Positions 42,755 to 52,177 of a stretch of 64,000 bases of DNA are shown here, one piece after another. Below the pieces are notes generated by a model. That model saw only the letters and a list, made by a program, of their open reading frames with translations. It had not been told where the DNA came from and searched no databases. Location of the stretch: the NCBI RefSeq assembly GCF_036621415.1, contig NZ_CP030943.1, positions 148,700 to 212,699 of the forward strand, given 5' to 3'. The number at the start of each line of letters is the position of its first letter. Positions within the stretch are counted from its first letter, which is position 1. Made by a program: the position numbers and the translations under genes. The DNA is from Nitratireductor thuwali (lineage in GTDB: Bacteria > Pseudomonadota > Alphaproteobacteria > Rhizobiales > Rhizobiaceae).

Positions 42755-45700
42755 GAAGATCAGGCCGCATCATCTGGAGCGGAAGGCAATCCTGTATTTG
42801 CGCCAGTCGTCCGCCCATCAGGTCCTGCACAATCGCGAGAGCGGCACACTTCAATATGCCATGCGGGACCGCCTGACGGCGCTCGGCTGGTCTCGTATCG
42901 ACACGATCGATGACGATCTCGGCAGCTCTGCCGCCGGCGGCGTCGCACGCGCCGGGTTCGACCGGATGGTCGCGGAGGTCTGCCTCGGCAAGGTTGGGGC
43001 GGTGGCGGCGCGGGAGGTGTCGCGGTTTGCCCGCAACAGCCGTGACTGGCAACAACTTATCGAGATGTGCCGCGTCGTCGACACCGTGCTGGTCGACCAG
43101 GAGACGGTCTACGCGCCGCGCCAAGGCAACGACCGGCTGCTGTTGGGGCTGAAGGGAAGCCTCAACGAGTACGAGCTCGATCTTTTGCGCCAGCGTTCGC
43201 TCTCGGCTCGCTACGAGAAGGCCCGCCGTGGCGAACTCGTTGTTGCAGCCCCTGTGGGCTTCGTGAAGGTCGGGGACCGGATCGAGAAGGATCCTGATCG
43301 CCGCGTGCAGGAAGCGATCATCATGGTCTTTGACAAGGTCGCTGAGCTCGGCAGCGCCCGTCAGGCCCTGATGTGGTTCCTCGAGCATGGGCTGGATTTG
43401 CCCGCCAAGCGTAACAATGGCGACGTCGTCTGGCGCAGGCCGAACTATGCGACCATCCACCGGATGATCGAGAACCCGATCTACGGCGGCGCCTACGCCT
43501 ATGGTAAGTCTGGTGTCGCATTGGGATCTGGTCCGTCTCCCGTTCGGCCGGGCGCTCGCCGCAAGCCGCGCGAGGATTGGCTGGCGCTGATCCCGGGCAG
43601 CCATGAAGGCTATGTAAGTTGGGAAAGGGCAGAGGCGATCCGCACCATGGTGACCGACAATGTGACCACGAGCCGGCATCACGGAGCGCCCAAGCATGGC
43701 GACGCGTTGTTGGCAGGCCTTGTTCGCTGCCGGCGCTGCGGTCGAAAGCTCACGGTGCGATACACGGGGACGAAGCACAACATCCCGCGCTATTCCTGCT
43801 GGCGGGGTCTGCTCGACAACGGCGAGCCGCGTTGCATCGCATTCGGCGGACTGCGCGTCGACGATGCGATTGAGGAAGCACTCCTACGTGTCGTCGAGCC
43901 GGGCGCAATCGCGGCCGCTGCCGAAGCTGAGGCGCAAGCTGCCAATCGTCGTGACCAGGTCCGGGATGCCATCAGCCGCGATCTGGAGGCTGCCCGCTAC
44001 GCCGCCGACCGGGCCTTCCGTCAATATGACGCCGCCGATCCTGAGAACCGTCTGGTCGCGGCGGAATTGGAGATGCGATGGAACCGCGCCCTTGCGCATG
44101 TCGACGAGGTCGAGAGCAAGATCGCCGCTCATGATGCCGCGACGCCGAAGCCGTCGCTTGTGTCGGCAGCGGATCTCACCGCCCTGGCTGCGGATCTTCG
44201 GGCGATCTGGTCGACGCCAACGACGGATGCCAGGCTCAAAAAGCGCATCGTTCGCACCGTCATTCACGAGGTGGTCACCGATATCGACGACAAGGCTTCC
44301 GAGATCGTCCTGCTGATCCATTGGATTGGCGGTGCCCATACCGGACTTCGCCTGCCGAAGCGGCGCCGTGGACAGCGCAACAGCACTTCCGCCGATATTA
44401 TCGCGGCCATTCGGCAATTGGTGCTGATCGCCAGCGACAACCTGATCGCCGGCATTCTCAACCGCAACGGCCTGGTAACTGGGCATGGCAATCGTTGGAC
44501 CCGGGAGCGGGTCACGGCGCACAGATCGCATCACAAGATCCCAGTCTTCCGGCCGGCAGCGGATGGGAACGAGCCATGGCTCAATCTGAACAAGGCAGCG
44601 CGCCTCCTCGGCGTTGCATCGAAGACCCTTAGACTCGCCGCCGAAGCAGGCGAGATCGAAGGCGTCCACCCCCTGCGCGTGCTGAACGATCGTAGCCTGG
44701 CTCTGCCGCGCCGCGACCGGCATGGAGAACTGCGCTGGGCGCGCGCGACGGTTTCGGCGGTGGCGGCGATCCTGAAGAATCCCGCTTATGCCGGTGCCTT
44801 CGTCTATGGACGAACCAGGCTCCGTGCCACCATGCACGAAGGCGGTCCGCCGGCAAAAATACCGCGGCCGATCGATGAATGGCGGATCGTCGTGAAGGAC
44901 CGGTATCCGCCTTACATCGACTGGCCAGCCTATGAGAAGATCCGGGCCATCGTGCGAGACAACCGAGCCGAATACATGCGCATCCATACGAGAGGTACTC
45001 CCCGCAACGGCGAACTTCTGCTGCATGGCATCGCCTGGTGTGGGCGTTGCGGTCACAAAATGTACGCTCGTTACAAAGGTGGCGGCGAGTATGTATGCAA
45101 TCACCTGCGCTCTCAAACGGGCGTGCCGGCGTGCCAGTACATCCGTGCTTCACACGTGGATGCCACCGTCGCCGCCGCTTTCTTGACGGCACTGGCGCCG
45201 GCCGAGATTGATGCATTGTCACGGGCCCGCCGGGCACAGCAGCAAGTCGAAAAGGCCTTGCGCGGCAGCGCGGAACGTGAGCTTGAGCGCAAGCGCTATG
45301 CTGCGGCGTTGGCCGAGCGCCAGTTCAATCGCGTCGATCCCGACAATCGACTTGTCGCCGGCGAACTCGAGCGTCGGTGGGAAGCCGCGTTGAGCGAGGT
45401 CCGCGCTGCCGAAGAAGCCCTTGCCCGGCAAGCTTCGGCCGAGCCAGTCACGCAAATGGCGTTGGGCAAGGCCCTCAACAGCAAGGTTGTCGCCCTGTCC
45501 GGCCGCCTGCCGCAAATCTGGGCGGACGAGGCCACGACGGACGCACATCGCAAGGCGCTGTTGCGCTGTCTGATTGAAAAAGTCGTTATCGATCGCGGCG
45601 AGCACGACGTTGCTCTGGTCAGAATCATCTGGCGCGGCGGCGCGGTGACTGAACTTCAGGTAAAGATGAAGGTCAATTCCATCGCCAAGCTCACGCGCGG

Positions 45701-46034
45701 CGAAGAAATGCGTGCGCGTCTGCTCGATCTCGCGCAGGTCGGTATGCCCGACGATGAGATTGCTGCCATCCTCACACGGGAGGGGCACCGCTCGCCCAAT
45801 TGCGCAGACAAGGTCCTGCCGATCACGGTGCAGCGGATCCGGCTCGGTGCCGGCATCAGGGTAGCAGCACAGCGCAGCCGTTGGACCCACGAGGCCACAT
45901 CACTCAGCGCCACACAACTGGCCGCACGGCTAAACATCCCCGTCAACTGGATCTATGTGCAAATCAGACAGAAGCGCCTCCTGATCGACCGTCAGCCGAC
46001 CGGCGCCTACCTGTTCCAAAACTCCCTTCCGTGA
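42744..46034 (+). CDS. Very large serine recombinase with duplicated rear module (1096 aa)
   Basis: Residues 15-160 are a serine resolvase domain ([12 protein letters not shown] with the nucleophile in RQS at 20-22; [15 protein letters not shown]). A recombinase domain with [14 protein letters not shown] follows. Next come a zinc ribbon (CRRCG at about 329) and a coiled coil. After residue about 600 a second recombinase-like unit appears ([29 protein letters not shown] at about 766, then another coiled coil), but without a second catalytic domain. Typical large serine integrases are 450-700 residues. It probably moves the cassette or a host element; attachment sites are not identified. Confidence 0.9.
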   Translation: MMHEKIRPHHLERKAILYLRQSSAHQVLHNRESGTLQYAMRDRLTALGWSRIDTIDDDLGSSAAGGVARAGFDRMVAEVCLGKVGAVAAREVSRFARNSRDWQQLIEMCRVVDTVLVDQETVYAPRQGNDRLLLGLKGSLNEYELDLLRQRSLSARYEKARRGELVVAAPVGFVKVGDRIEKDPDRRVQEAIIMVFDKVAELGSARQALMWFLEHGLDLPAKRNNGDVVWRRPNYATIHRMIENPIYGGAYAYGKSGVALGSGPSPVRPGARRKPREDWLALIPGSHEGYVSWERAEAIRTMVTDNVTTSRHHGAPKHGDALLAGLVRCRRCGRKLTVRYTGTKHNIPRYSCWRGLLDNGEPRCIAFGGLRVDDAIEEALLRVVEPGAIAAAAEAEAQAANRRDQVRDAISRDLEAARYAADRAFRQYDAADPENRLVAAELEMRWNRALAHVDEVESKIAAHDAATPKPSLVSAADLTALAADLRAIWSTPTTDARLKKRIVRTVIHEVVTDIDDKASEIVLLIHWIGGAHTGLRLPKRRRGQRNSTSADIIAAIRQLVLIASDNLIAGILNRNGLVTGHGNRWTRERVTAHRSHHKIPVFRPAADGNEPWLNLNKAARLLGVASKTLRLAAEAGEIEGVHPLRVLNDRSLALPRRDRHGELRWARATVSAVAAILKNPAYAGAFVYGRTRLRATMHEGGPPAKIPRPIDEWRIVVKDRYPPYIDWPAYEKIRAIVRDNRAEYMRIHTRGTPRNGELLLHGIAWCGRCGHKMYARYKGGGEYVCNHLRSQTGVPACQYIRASHVDATVAAAFLTALAPAEIDALSRARRAQQQVEKALRGSAERELERKRYAAALAERQFNRVDPDNRLVAGELERRWEAALSEVRAAEEALARQASAEPVTQMALGKALNSKVVALSGRLPQIWADEATTDAHRKALLRCLIEKVVIDRGEHDVALVRIIWRGGAVTELQVKMKVNSIAKLTRGEEMRARLLDLAQVGMPDDEIAAILTREGHRSPNCADKVLPITVQRIRLGAGIRVAAQRSRWTHEATSLSATQLAARLNIPVNWIYVQIRQKRLLIDRQPTGAYLFQNSLP

Positions 46035-46270
46035 TCAATGCGGTCCGAGACCTCCGCAACCAAACCATCAGCCACCTTGATCTGAGAATCATTCAGCCTC
46101 ATCAGAAGGGGTATCAACATGGGTAATCGCTCGAAGGGCTCGATTGGCGGCGGGTCCATCAGATGCGCAGGACGCGGGTTCCGGCCGAGGCCGGATAGCC
46201 GCGACCAAGTGAATCAGGCGGCATTCCGGCCTCGCCGCAGGGTGGGGAATGTGCTGTGGTCCTGCCCATC
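46035..46270. other. Non-coding stretch after the recombinase
   Basis: No supported gene. One short plus frame (46119-46316) is Arg/Pro-rich and unconvincing. Confidence 0.4.
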
Positions 46271-46375
46271 ATGGCGATCACGGCGGACCAGCTTCCCAAC
46301 GATCCGATTGCGCTGAAGGCGCTGGTGTTGGCCCGTTGTCCGTCGTCAGAGTTTTTGGGACAATCGGCGGCCTGA
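46271..46375 (+). mobile_element. IS66-family transposase N-terminal fragment
   Basis: A 34-residue frame starting MAITADQLPNDPIALKALVL resembles the first residues of IS66 TnpC (LPDDPAALKALL-type). It stops early at TGA. Relic only. Confidence 0.5.
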
Positions 46376-46410
46376 TCTAGTGGAGGCTCTGGCCCATCAG
46401 GGTTCTCATT

Positions 46411-46535
46411 TTAAGCGGCAGCCTTGCGATGCAGCAAGCGCCGTTGGTTGATGGTTTGGCGTTTGATCCTTTCTCTTGTCTGCAAGATGGTCTGGCTGCG
46501 TCCGAAGTAGACGTCGGGCCGGTGTGAGGTTGCCG
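46411..46535 (-). mobile_element. IS3-family orfB C-terminal fragment
   Basis: The minus frame reads HRPDVYFGRSQTILQTRERI, then KRQTINQRRLLHRKAAA, and stops at 46411. This matches the terminal signature of a group of IS3-family transposases (P-x-DVYFGR...RERIKR-T...RR). It abuts the 3' end of the acyl-CoA ligase-like gene. Confidence 0.7.
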
Positions 46536-46597
46536 AGGCTCCGGTTGGCGCTCGCCGAGCGAGCGACCTGGTCGGTTCACCGCAGGCCCGTTTTGTT

Positions 46598-47794
46598 TCA
46601 GCTGTCCTTGTCGTTGACAAGCAGTGGTGCATCCGCAGGGAGTTCGTCGACAAAGATGATCTCGTGCACGCGCAGGCGGGCATGAAGCTCGAACGCATTC
46701 TTGGCGGCGGCTTCAGCGTTGGCACGATCCGCGTTCTCCTGGAGCACAATTGAGATGCGGACAAGGTCGCGATCATTCTCGCGCGCGGCCACGGCCTGAG
46801 CCGCTATTGCGCCGGGCGTGGCAATCACCACCTCCTCGATCACGCGCGGATAGACGAAGATCTCCCGCACCTTTACTGCCTCGCCCACGCGCCCCTGAAT
46901 GGCCGACAGGCGGCGCACACTGCCGTCGTGGTTGCTTTCCAGCGCAAAGGCGCTGTCACCAGTGCCAAAGCGAATCATCGGCCAAGTGGCGTCGCGTGCG
47001 GTCACCACGACCTCGCCCGTCTTGCCGTGGGGGAGTTGGTCGCCGCTGACAGGATCGCAAATCTGCACCACCCGGTCGGGATGGATGACGTAACCTTCAC
47101 CGCTATCCTCATAGGCGACCAGACCGAGATCGGCCGTGGCATAAGCCGCCCAGGTTGAAACGCCGTAGTCAGCTTCGATTCTACGGCGCTTGGCCATCCA
47201 GTCGCCCATTTCGCCTCCCAGAAAGGCGGTCTTCACATTCCAGGCACTGCGGCCATAGGTCTCGATCACCCTGGCGGCCAAGGTCAGGAAGAACGCCGTC
47301 GACGCGCAAATGCAAGTGACGCCGGTCTCGGCGACGATCTGGGCTTGCAATTCGGTGTTGCCGACGCCGCCGGGAATAATGGTGGCGCCTGAGGCCTGCG
47401 CTGCCTCGTCAAAGAGAAGCCCAGCCGGCACGAGGTGATACATCCATGTGTTCAGGATGATGTCTCCCGCGCCTATGCCTGCCGCCTTGAACAGCAGATC
47501 CAGTCCGTGACCGCCGCCGCCTGGCAGCGCCGGTTCAAAGATCGGGCCTGGGGAGACATAGATGCGCGCTATCTCCTTCAGATCGGCGGCGAGGAACCCT
47601 CCGAAAGGCGGGTTCTCTCTTTGGAGCTTCAGCAGCTCCTCTTTCTTCATCACCGGCAGGCGGGAGAGCTCGGCCAGTGATGACACCTTGCCAGGGTCGA
47701 ACCCCGCCGCTTCGAACCGCGCCTTCAGTCCCGGCGCCTTCTTTGCCGCCGCGGTGTAGGCGGTCGCGATGTCCTGATAGATGTCAATGGACAT
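46598..47794 (-). CDS. Phenylacetate-CoA ligase-like (PaaK-type) adenylate-forming enzyme
   Basis: A 398-residue AMP-binding protein. N-terminal features are GFDPGKVSSLAELSRLPVMKKEELL. Central features are SPGPIFEPALPGGGGHGLD in place of a standard P-loop-like motif, and STWAAYATADLGLVAYE. C-terminal features are GKTGEVVVTARDATWPMIRFGTGD and IQGRVGEAVKVREIFVYP. It resembles PaaK ligases, which form acyl-CoA through an acyl-AMP, but the SSGTTG-type loop is unusual (SPGPIF). It is the last gene of a minus-strand beta-oxidation-like operon. It probably activates a cyclic or aromatic acid. Confidence 0.82.
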   Translation of the reverse strand: MSIDIYQDIATAYTAAAKKAPGLKARFEAAGFDPGKVSSLAELSRLPVMKKEELLKLQRENPPFGGFLAADLKEIARIYVSPGPIFEPALPGGGGHGLDLLFKAAGIGAGDIILNTWMYHLVPAGLLFDEAAQASGATIIPGGVGNTELQAQIVAETGVTCICASTAFFLTLAARVIETYGRSAWNVKTAFLGGEMGDWMAKRRRIEADYGVSTWAAYATADLGLVAYEDSGEGYVIHPDRVVQICDPVSGDQLPHGKTGEVVVTARDATWPMIRFGTGDSAFALESNHDGSVRRLSAIQGRVGEAVKVREIFVYPRVIEEVVIATPGAIAAQAVAARENDRDLVRISIVLQENADRANAEAAAKNAFELHARLRVHEIIFVDELPADAPLLVNDKDS

Positions 47795-47824
47795 TGCTTC
47801 CTATTCTCCCCTGCTACTCACGGC

Positions 47825-48637
47825 TCAGATCGGACAGTCCTTGCGGAAATTCGGCGCTCGCTTCTCGCGATGCGACAGGACGCCTTCCTTGACATCCTCG
47901 CTCATGAAGCCGAGCATTTCGAGAGCAGTGGAGGCGTCGAAGATCGGGCCGGCCTGGCGCAACCAGTTGTTGAGCGAGTATTTTGTCCAGCGGATCGCGC
48001 TCTGCGAGCCATTTGCCAGCTCGGTGGCGATGTCGAGCGCGGTCTGCTGTAGAACCTCATCCTCGACACACATCGACACTAGCCCGATCCGGTCAGCCTC
48101 CTCACCCGAGACCGGCTTGCAGGTCATCAGATAGTACTTCGCCTTGGCCATGCCGCACAGCAGCGGCCAGATGATCGCGGCGACATCGCCGGCGGCGACG
48201 CCGAGACGGGGGTGGCCGTCAACGATCTTGGCCTTCTTGCCCGCGATCGACACGTCGGCCAGGATTCCAACGACCAGGCCGGCGCCGGCCGCCGGACCGT
48301 TAATCGCCGATATGATCGGCTTGTTGCAGTTAATAATATTGTAAACGAGGTTCTTGGCCTCTTTCCACGTCTTCATGATCTCGTGCGAATTACCGATCAT
48401 GCTCTCGATCAGGCTGAAATCGCCGCCCGCCGAAAACGCCTTGCCAGCACCGGTGACGATCACCGCATTGATGTCGGGATCGCGATCGATGTCGATCCAC
48501 ATATCGGTCATCTGCGTGTGGGTCTCGGCGTCCACCGAGTTGAAGGTATCGGGCCGGTCGAAGGTGATGCGCAGCACACGCTCGGCCGGATAATCGAATT
48601 TCAGCTTGTCGTATTTCGCGTAACGATCGGACATCAT
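47825..48637 (-). CDS. Enoyl-CoA hydratase/isomerase family protein
   Basis: A 270-residue crotonase-fold protein. The oxyanion-hole segments are [16 protein letters not shown] and [25 protein letters not shown]. The segment [21 protein letters not shown] replaces the usual PExGLxPG motif, so the catalytic glutamates differ from the standard hydratase. GGAGG precedes ATG codons at 48637 and 48634. Its operon has two acyl-CoA dehydrogenases, a MaoC protein and an acyl-CoA ligase. It may hydrate, isomerise or open a ring rather than perform the standard step. Confidence 0.88.
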   Translation of the reverse strand: MMSDRYAKYDKLKFDYPAERVLRITFDRPDTFNSVDAETHTQMTDMWIDIDRDPDINAVIVTGAGKAFSAGGDFSLIESMIGNSHEIMKTWKEAKNLVYNIINCNKPIISAINGPAAGAGLVVGILADVSIAGKKAKIVDGHPRLGVAAGDVAAIIWPLLCGMAKAKYYLMTCKPVSGEEADRIGLVSMCVEDEVLQQTALDIATELANGSQSAIRWTKYSLNNWLRQAGPIFDASTALEMLGFMSEDVKEGVLSHREKRAPNFRKDCPI

Positions 48638-48653
48638 AAATCCTCCCTCATGG

Positions 48654-49805
48654 TCAGCCCGGCAGGCCCAGGACAGCTTTCGATAGAATGTTGCGTTGGA
48701 TCTCGTTAGACCCGCCGTAGATCGTGGTCGGCCGGGCCTTGTAGAAGGCCGCCAAAACATCGACGCCAACATTGCCGACCTGCAGTGGGCCGAGAGTGCC
48801 GCCGTCGGGTCCTGCCGCCTCGATCATGAGTTCGGTGATCTTCTGAAACGTCTCGGTCACCCAGGTCTTGAGCATCGAGACATCCGCACCCAGCGGTTCG
48901 CCCCGCTTGAGTTGATCGGCGAAGCGCGCGTAAAGCGCCGCGTGATCCTCGACATCGAGCGCGACCTCGGCGAACCGGTCGCAAAAGACCGGGTCATCGA
49001 AGCGGCCGGCACCGCGGGCGTAGGTTTCAAGCTGACCAAGCGCGTTCTGGGCCAGATTCGGTGCGCCGATAAACACCCGCTCGAAGCTGAGCAGGGACTT
49101 GGCCATCGTCCAGCCCTTGTTCAGTTCGCCGACGAGGTTTTCGCACGGGGTGCGGGCATCGTCGAAGAAGACCTCACAGAACTCGGTTTCGCCCGCCAGC
49201 GTGGTGATCGTTCGGACCTCGACCCCCGGCTGATCCATCGGCACGAGAATGAAGCTGATGCCTTGCTGCTTCTTTGGGGCCTTCGGATCGGTGCGCACCA
49301 GCATGAAAATGTGCGTCGAGTCATGCGCCATCGTCGTCCAGATCTTCTGTCCGTTGATCACGAACTCGTCCCCGTCGATCACGGCGTTCGTGCGCAGGTT
49401 CGCCAGATCGGACCCTGCGCCCGGCTCGGAATAGCCCTGGCACCAGATGTCCTCGCAGCTCAGAATGCGGGGCAGCCAGTATGCCTTTTGCGCATCGGTG
49501 CCGAACGTGACGATGAGCGGGCCGACCATCTGCACGCCCATGTCGCGGCCGCGCACGACCCCCCAACGCTGCTGTTCCTCATAGAAAATGAGAAGCTTGG
49601 CCGCGTTCAGCCCCATGCCGCCGTACTCCGCAGGCCAGGCCGGTGCGACCCAGCCCTTGGCATGGAGCTTGCGGTGCCAGTGCTCGATTTCGGCGAACTT
49701 CGGGCGATGCGAAAGATTGCGCAGCTCTTCGGGATACTCGGTTTCGAAGAACTGCCGTATCTCCCTGCGGAAGTCCGCGTCGCTCATGGCGTTGTAGTCG
49801 ATCAC
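48654..49805 (-). CDS. Acyl-CoA dehydrogenase, first of a pair
   Basis: A 383-residue flavoprotein: AWPAEYGGMGLN, QGYSEPGAGSDLANLRT (flavin and substrate loop), GQKIWTTMAH, and the C-terminal TTIYGGSNEIQRNILSKAVLGLP. It overlaps the second dehydrogenase by four bases. Adjacent unequal acyl-CoA dehydrogenases of this kind form alpha2beta2 heterotetramers in steroid side-chain degradation (FadE26/27-type), with one active site per pair. By that analogy this pair should oxidise a bulky cyclic acyl-CoA. Electrons would pass to an ETF such as the one at 58378-60062. Confidence 0.93.
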   Translation of the reverse strand: MIDYNAMSDADFRREIRQFFETEYPEELRNLSHRPKFAEIEHWHRKLHAKGWVAPAWPAEYGGMGLNAAKLLIFYEEQQRWGVVRGRDMGVQMVGPLIVTFGTDAQKAYWLPRILSCEDIWCQGYSEPGAGSDLANLRTNAVIDGDEFVINGQKIWTTMAHDSTHIFMLVRTDPKAPKKQQGISFILVPMDQPGVEVRTITTLAGETEFCEVFFDDARTPCENLVGELNKGWTMAKSLLSFERVFIGAPNLAQNALGQLETYARGAGRFDDPVFCDRFAEVALDVEDHAALYARFADQLKRGEPLGADVSMLKTWVTETFQKITELMIEAAGPDGGTLGPLQVGNVGVDVLAAFYKARPTTIYGGSNEIQRNILSKAVLGLPG

Positions 49806-50920
49806 TCTGCGGCCTCCTCTGCGTTGCGGGCGTTCAGCCAGAGCCGCCGGTGATGGACGTCGTCGCCCAGCCAGGCCGAGAGCACCAGCGCCCTGTTCAG
49901 GTAAAGCCCGATGTCGAACTCGTCGGTGTAGCCGACCGCGCCATGCAGCTGGATGGCCTCACGCGTGATCTTCCTGGCCGTGGTGCAAGCCCGGGCCTTG
50001 GCGCGGCTGGCCTGGCGGGCACGCAGGCGCGGGGCTTCTGTCGCGTCCATCAGGCCTAGCGCGTCGCGCACGCCCGCTTCGGCCACTTCCTGCATGACAT
50101 GCATGTCCACCGCGCGATGCTGAATGACTTGGAACGAACCAATTGGCTTGTCGAACTGCTCGCGCGTCTTGATGTAGTCGAGCGTGATCTCCAGCGCCTT
50201 TGCGCTGACCCCGACAAGCTCGGCCGCCGTCAGCGCCGTCGTGTCGCTGACCGCAGCTTCCAGAGCTTTTGCGACGGCCGGGCCCTTTGCGAGCAATTCG
50301 GCTGGCGCGCCCGACAGGTGTAGCTCGGCCAGTATACTGCCATCGGACTGACGCCGTCTGTCGATGGCTATGCCCTTGCGGCCGGGTTCAACCAAAGCGA
50401 GAGCAGGGCCGCCGCCGGCCTCCGCCACGACGAGGATGCCATTTGCAGCAGCCACCCCCGCGACCCAGGATTTCCTCCCGGTCAGAGCGCCGTTCTCGAA
50501 CCGACATGACAGGGTGTTGGCGAGACCTTTGGCGTCACGCTCCTGCCATGCTGTTGCCAGGGCCGTCGTGCCGGCCAGCGCCTCGGTCAGAAGCGCATGC
50601 TCGGGGCAGAGTCGGCGTAAAAGGCCAATTGCGAGCCCGACCGAGGCGACCACAGGTTCGGGCGCGATCACCCGGCCCACTTCTTCGGCGACGATGCCGG
50701 CGGCGGCCAGCCCCATGCCGAGGCCGCCGGCCTCTTCGGGAACCACGGCGCCGAACACGCCAGCCTCGGCCAGTTCCGTCATTACGGGCGCATCCCAGCC
50801 GCCGCCTTCGTCCCTGATCTTGCGCGCTCGCGCCACGCCGCCCGCGCGCTCGAACAGCGTGCGGACGCTTTCGCGCAACAGGCGGAGATCGTCCTGATCG
50901 TGATGTGCAGCGTTGCTCAT
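49802..50920 (-). CDS. Acyl-CoA dehydrogenase, second of a pair
   Basis: A 372-residue relative with the C-terminal signature REAIQLHGAVGYTDEFDIGLYLNRAL. Its middle domain is degenerate: there is no SEPxAGSD loop, and AWQERDAKGL lies at that position. This fits the partner subunit of a heterotetramer, in which only one subunit supplies the catalytic base or flavin contacts. The ATG at 50920 overlaps the MaoC stop by four bases, and GGAGG precedes it. I expect it to be inactive alone and functional with the 48654 product. Confidence 0.92.
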   Translation of the reverse strand: MSNAAHHDQDDLRLLRESVRTLFERAGGVARARKIRDEGGGWDAPVMTELAEAGVFGAVVPEEAGGLGMGLAAAGIVAEEVGRVIAPEPVVASVGLAIGLLRRLCPEHALLTEALAGTTALATAWQERDAKGLANTLSCRFENGALTGRKSWVAGVAAANGILVVAEAGGGPALALVEPGRKGIAIDRRRQSDGSILAELHLSGAPAELLAKGPAVAKALEAAVSDTTALTAAELVGVSAKALEITLDYIKTREQFDKPIGSFQVIQHRAVDMHVMQEVAEAGVRDALGLMDATEAPRLRARQASRAKARACTTARKITREAIQLHGAVGYTDEFDIGLYLNRALVLSAWLGDDVHHRRLWLNARNAEEAAE

Positions 50921-51366
50921 TTTTCCTCCGAGAGCCGGCGCTTGATCATCACCGGAGTATCGGCAGTGAACACGACCTGTCCTGCGGGATTCATGGCTCT
51001 GAGCGCGTAGGCCAGCACGCCCCTGTCCGGCTTGCCCTTCGAAGGTTTGACCGAAGAGACTTCCAGTTCGATGTCGAGCGCCTCGCCGGGCCGAACAGGC
51101 CGAGGCCATCTCAGCGAATCGAAACCCAGCCCGCCGATATTGGCGATCTCCGGCATCATTCCATGCATGACTGGCTTGAACACCTGCAGCATCGTCTGTA
51201 AGCCCGAGGCGATCAGGCTGCCGTGGACGGACACGGCATAGTTCTCATCGGTGTGCAGCCGCTGCGGATCCCATTCATGCGCGAACGCAATGATCTCCTC
51301 CTTGCTCAGCGGCTCTGCGCGGAACCTGTAGATCTGACCTGGCTGGAAGTCTTCCAGATATTTCAT
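50917..51366 (-). CDS. MaoC-family dehydratase (single hotdog)
   Basis: A 149-residue hotdog-fold protein starting MKYLEDFQPGQIYRFRAEPL. The hydratase-2-like loop EWDPQRLHTDENYA (Asp and His spaced as in MaoC) is followed by GSLIASGLQTMLQVF. It overlaps neighbours on both sides by four bases, so it is fully embedded in the operon. It likely hydrates the enoyl-CoA made by the adjacent dehydrogenase pair. A homodimer or a pair with another hotdog protein is expected. Confidence 0.88.
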   Translation of the reverse strand: MKYLEDFQPGQIYRFRAEPLSKEEIIAFAHEWDPQRLHTDENYAVSVHGSLIASGLQTMLQVFKPVMHGMMPEIANIGGLGFDSLRWPRPVRPGEALDIELEVSSVKPSKGKPDRGVLAYALRAMNPAGQVVFTADTPVMIKRRLSEEK

Positions 51367-52088
51367 GAGACCTTGCCCGCTGCCGCAAACCCGGCGTCCA
51401 CCCCTTCGGCGCTGTGCGAGATGCGCTCGCGATTGAACTGCTCGAGCTTGGGATAGGTCCTTTTGAAAACGCGCAGGAATTCCTCCATCGGTGCGTCGAC
51501 GTAGAGCCCCCGATCGTTCACATATTCCATGTGCCGCTGGTCTTTGACGTCGAATTCGTGAAACAGCGCGTCGCTGTTGCCATCGAAGACCAGCGGCCTG
51601 ACCCCGAACCGCTCGCACAGCTCCATGTTGAACGCAGGCGTGATCTTATAGGTATTGCCGTCGAGCCAGAGCTGCACGTAGCCGTGATAGACGAAGAGGT
51701 CGGTGCCCATCAGCTCCCGCAGCTTGGGCGTGTTCAGATGGTTGCGCACATCGGCGAATCCCAGCGCTGCGGGAATGTCGACCGCTCGCAGGCAGGCCGC
51801 CAAGAGGATCGCTTTGGGCACACAGAAGGCGGCCTGCGCTCCGGCGATGGCGCTCGCGCGGTAAGCATCGGTCGTCAAGGCGAAGGTGTAGGGATCATAA
51901 CGGATACCGTCCCGCACCGCCTCGAACAGGCGGATCGCCTTTTCGGTCTGCGATGCATCGTTGGGTAGATCGCGCAGAGCCCGGGCGACGAACTGCTGGA
52001 CCTCGGGGCTGTCGCTGTTCACGAAATACGTGGGCACGACGTATCTCGCGGCCTCTTCCGGGAGCTCTTCTTGGGAGGTCGTCATCAT
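51363..52088 (-). CDS. Transglutaminase-like cysteine protease-fold protein
   Basis: A 241-residue protein with the transglutaminase-like core: AIAGAQAAFCVPKAILLAACLRAVDIPAALGF (Cys, and the strand after it) and TDLFVYHGYVQLWLDGNTYKITPAF (His region). It starts at the ATG at 52088, five bases after AAGG-TGGAT, and not at the GTG at 52094. As first gene of a CoA-catabolic operon directly downstream of a palindromic operator, it is unlikely to cross-link proteins. A hydrolase or acyl-transfer role on a CoA ester or amide is more plausible but unproven. No signal peptide. Confidence 0.82.
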   Translation of the reverse strand: MMTTSQEELPEEAARYVVPTYFVNSDSPEVQQFVARALRDLPNDASQTEKAIRLFEAVRDGIRYDPYTFALTTDAYRASAIAGAQAAFCVPKAILLAACLRAVDIPAALGFADVRNHLNTPKLRELMGTDLFVYHGYVQLWLDGNTYKITPAFNMELCERFGVRPLVFDGNSDALFHEFDVKDQRHMEYVNDRGLYVDAPMEEFLRVFKRTYPKLEQFNRERISHSAEGVDAGFAAAGKVS

Positions 52089-52111
52089 ATCCACCTTCTG
52101 GGAGAAGCAAT

Positions 52112-52127
52112 TCTAACATCTGTTAGA
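52112..52127. promoter_or_regulatory. Operator palindrome TCTAACA-NN-TGTTAGA, copy 1
   Basis: The inverted repeat TCTAACA-TC-TGTTAGA lies 24 bases before the transglutaminase-like start. The same palindrome (differing only in the central pair) recurs at 55777-55792. Size and symmetry fit a TetR-family repressor dimer. Confidence 0.8.
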
Positions 52128-52177
52128 TTAACGGGCCACGCTGCCACCGTCAATGGTTCGGCGTTCTTGGCGGTGTC

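Noticed and set aside
46119..46316. 65-codon frame after the recombinase as a gene
   Set aside because: Arg/Pro/Ser-rich random composition, no ribosome site, and surrounded by IS fragments.
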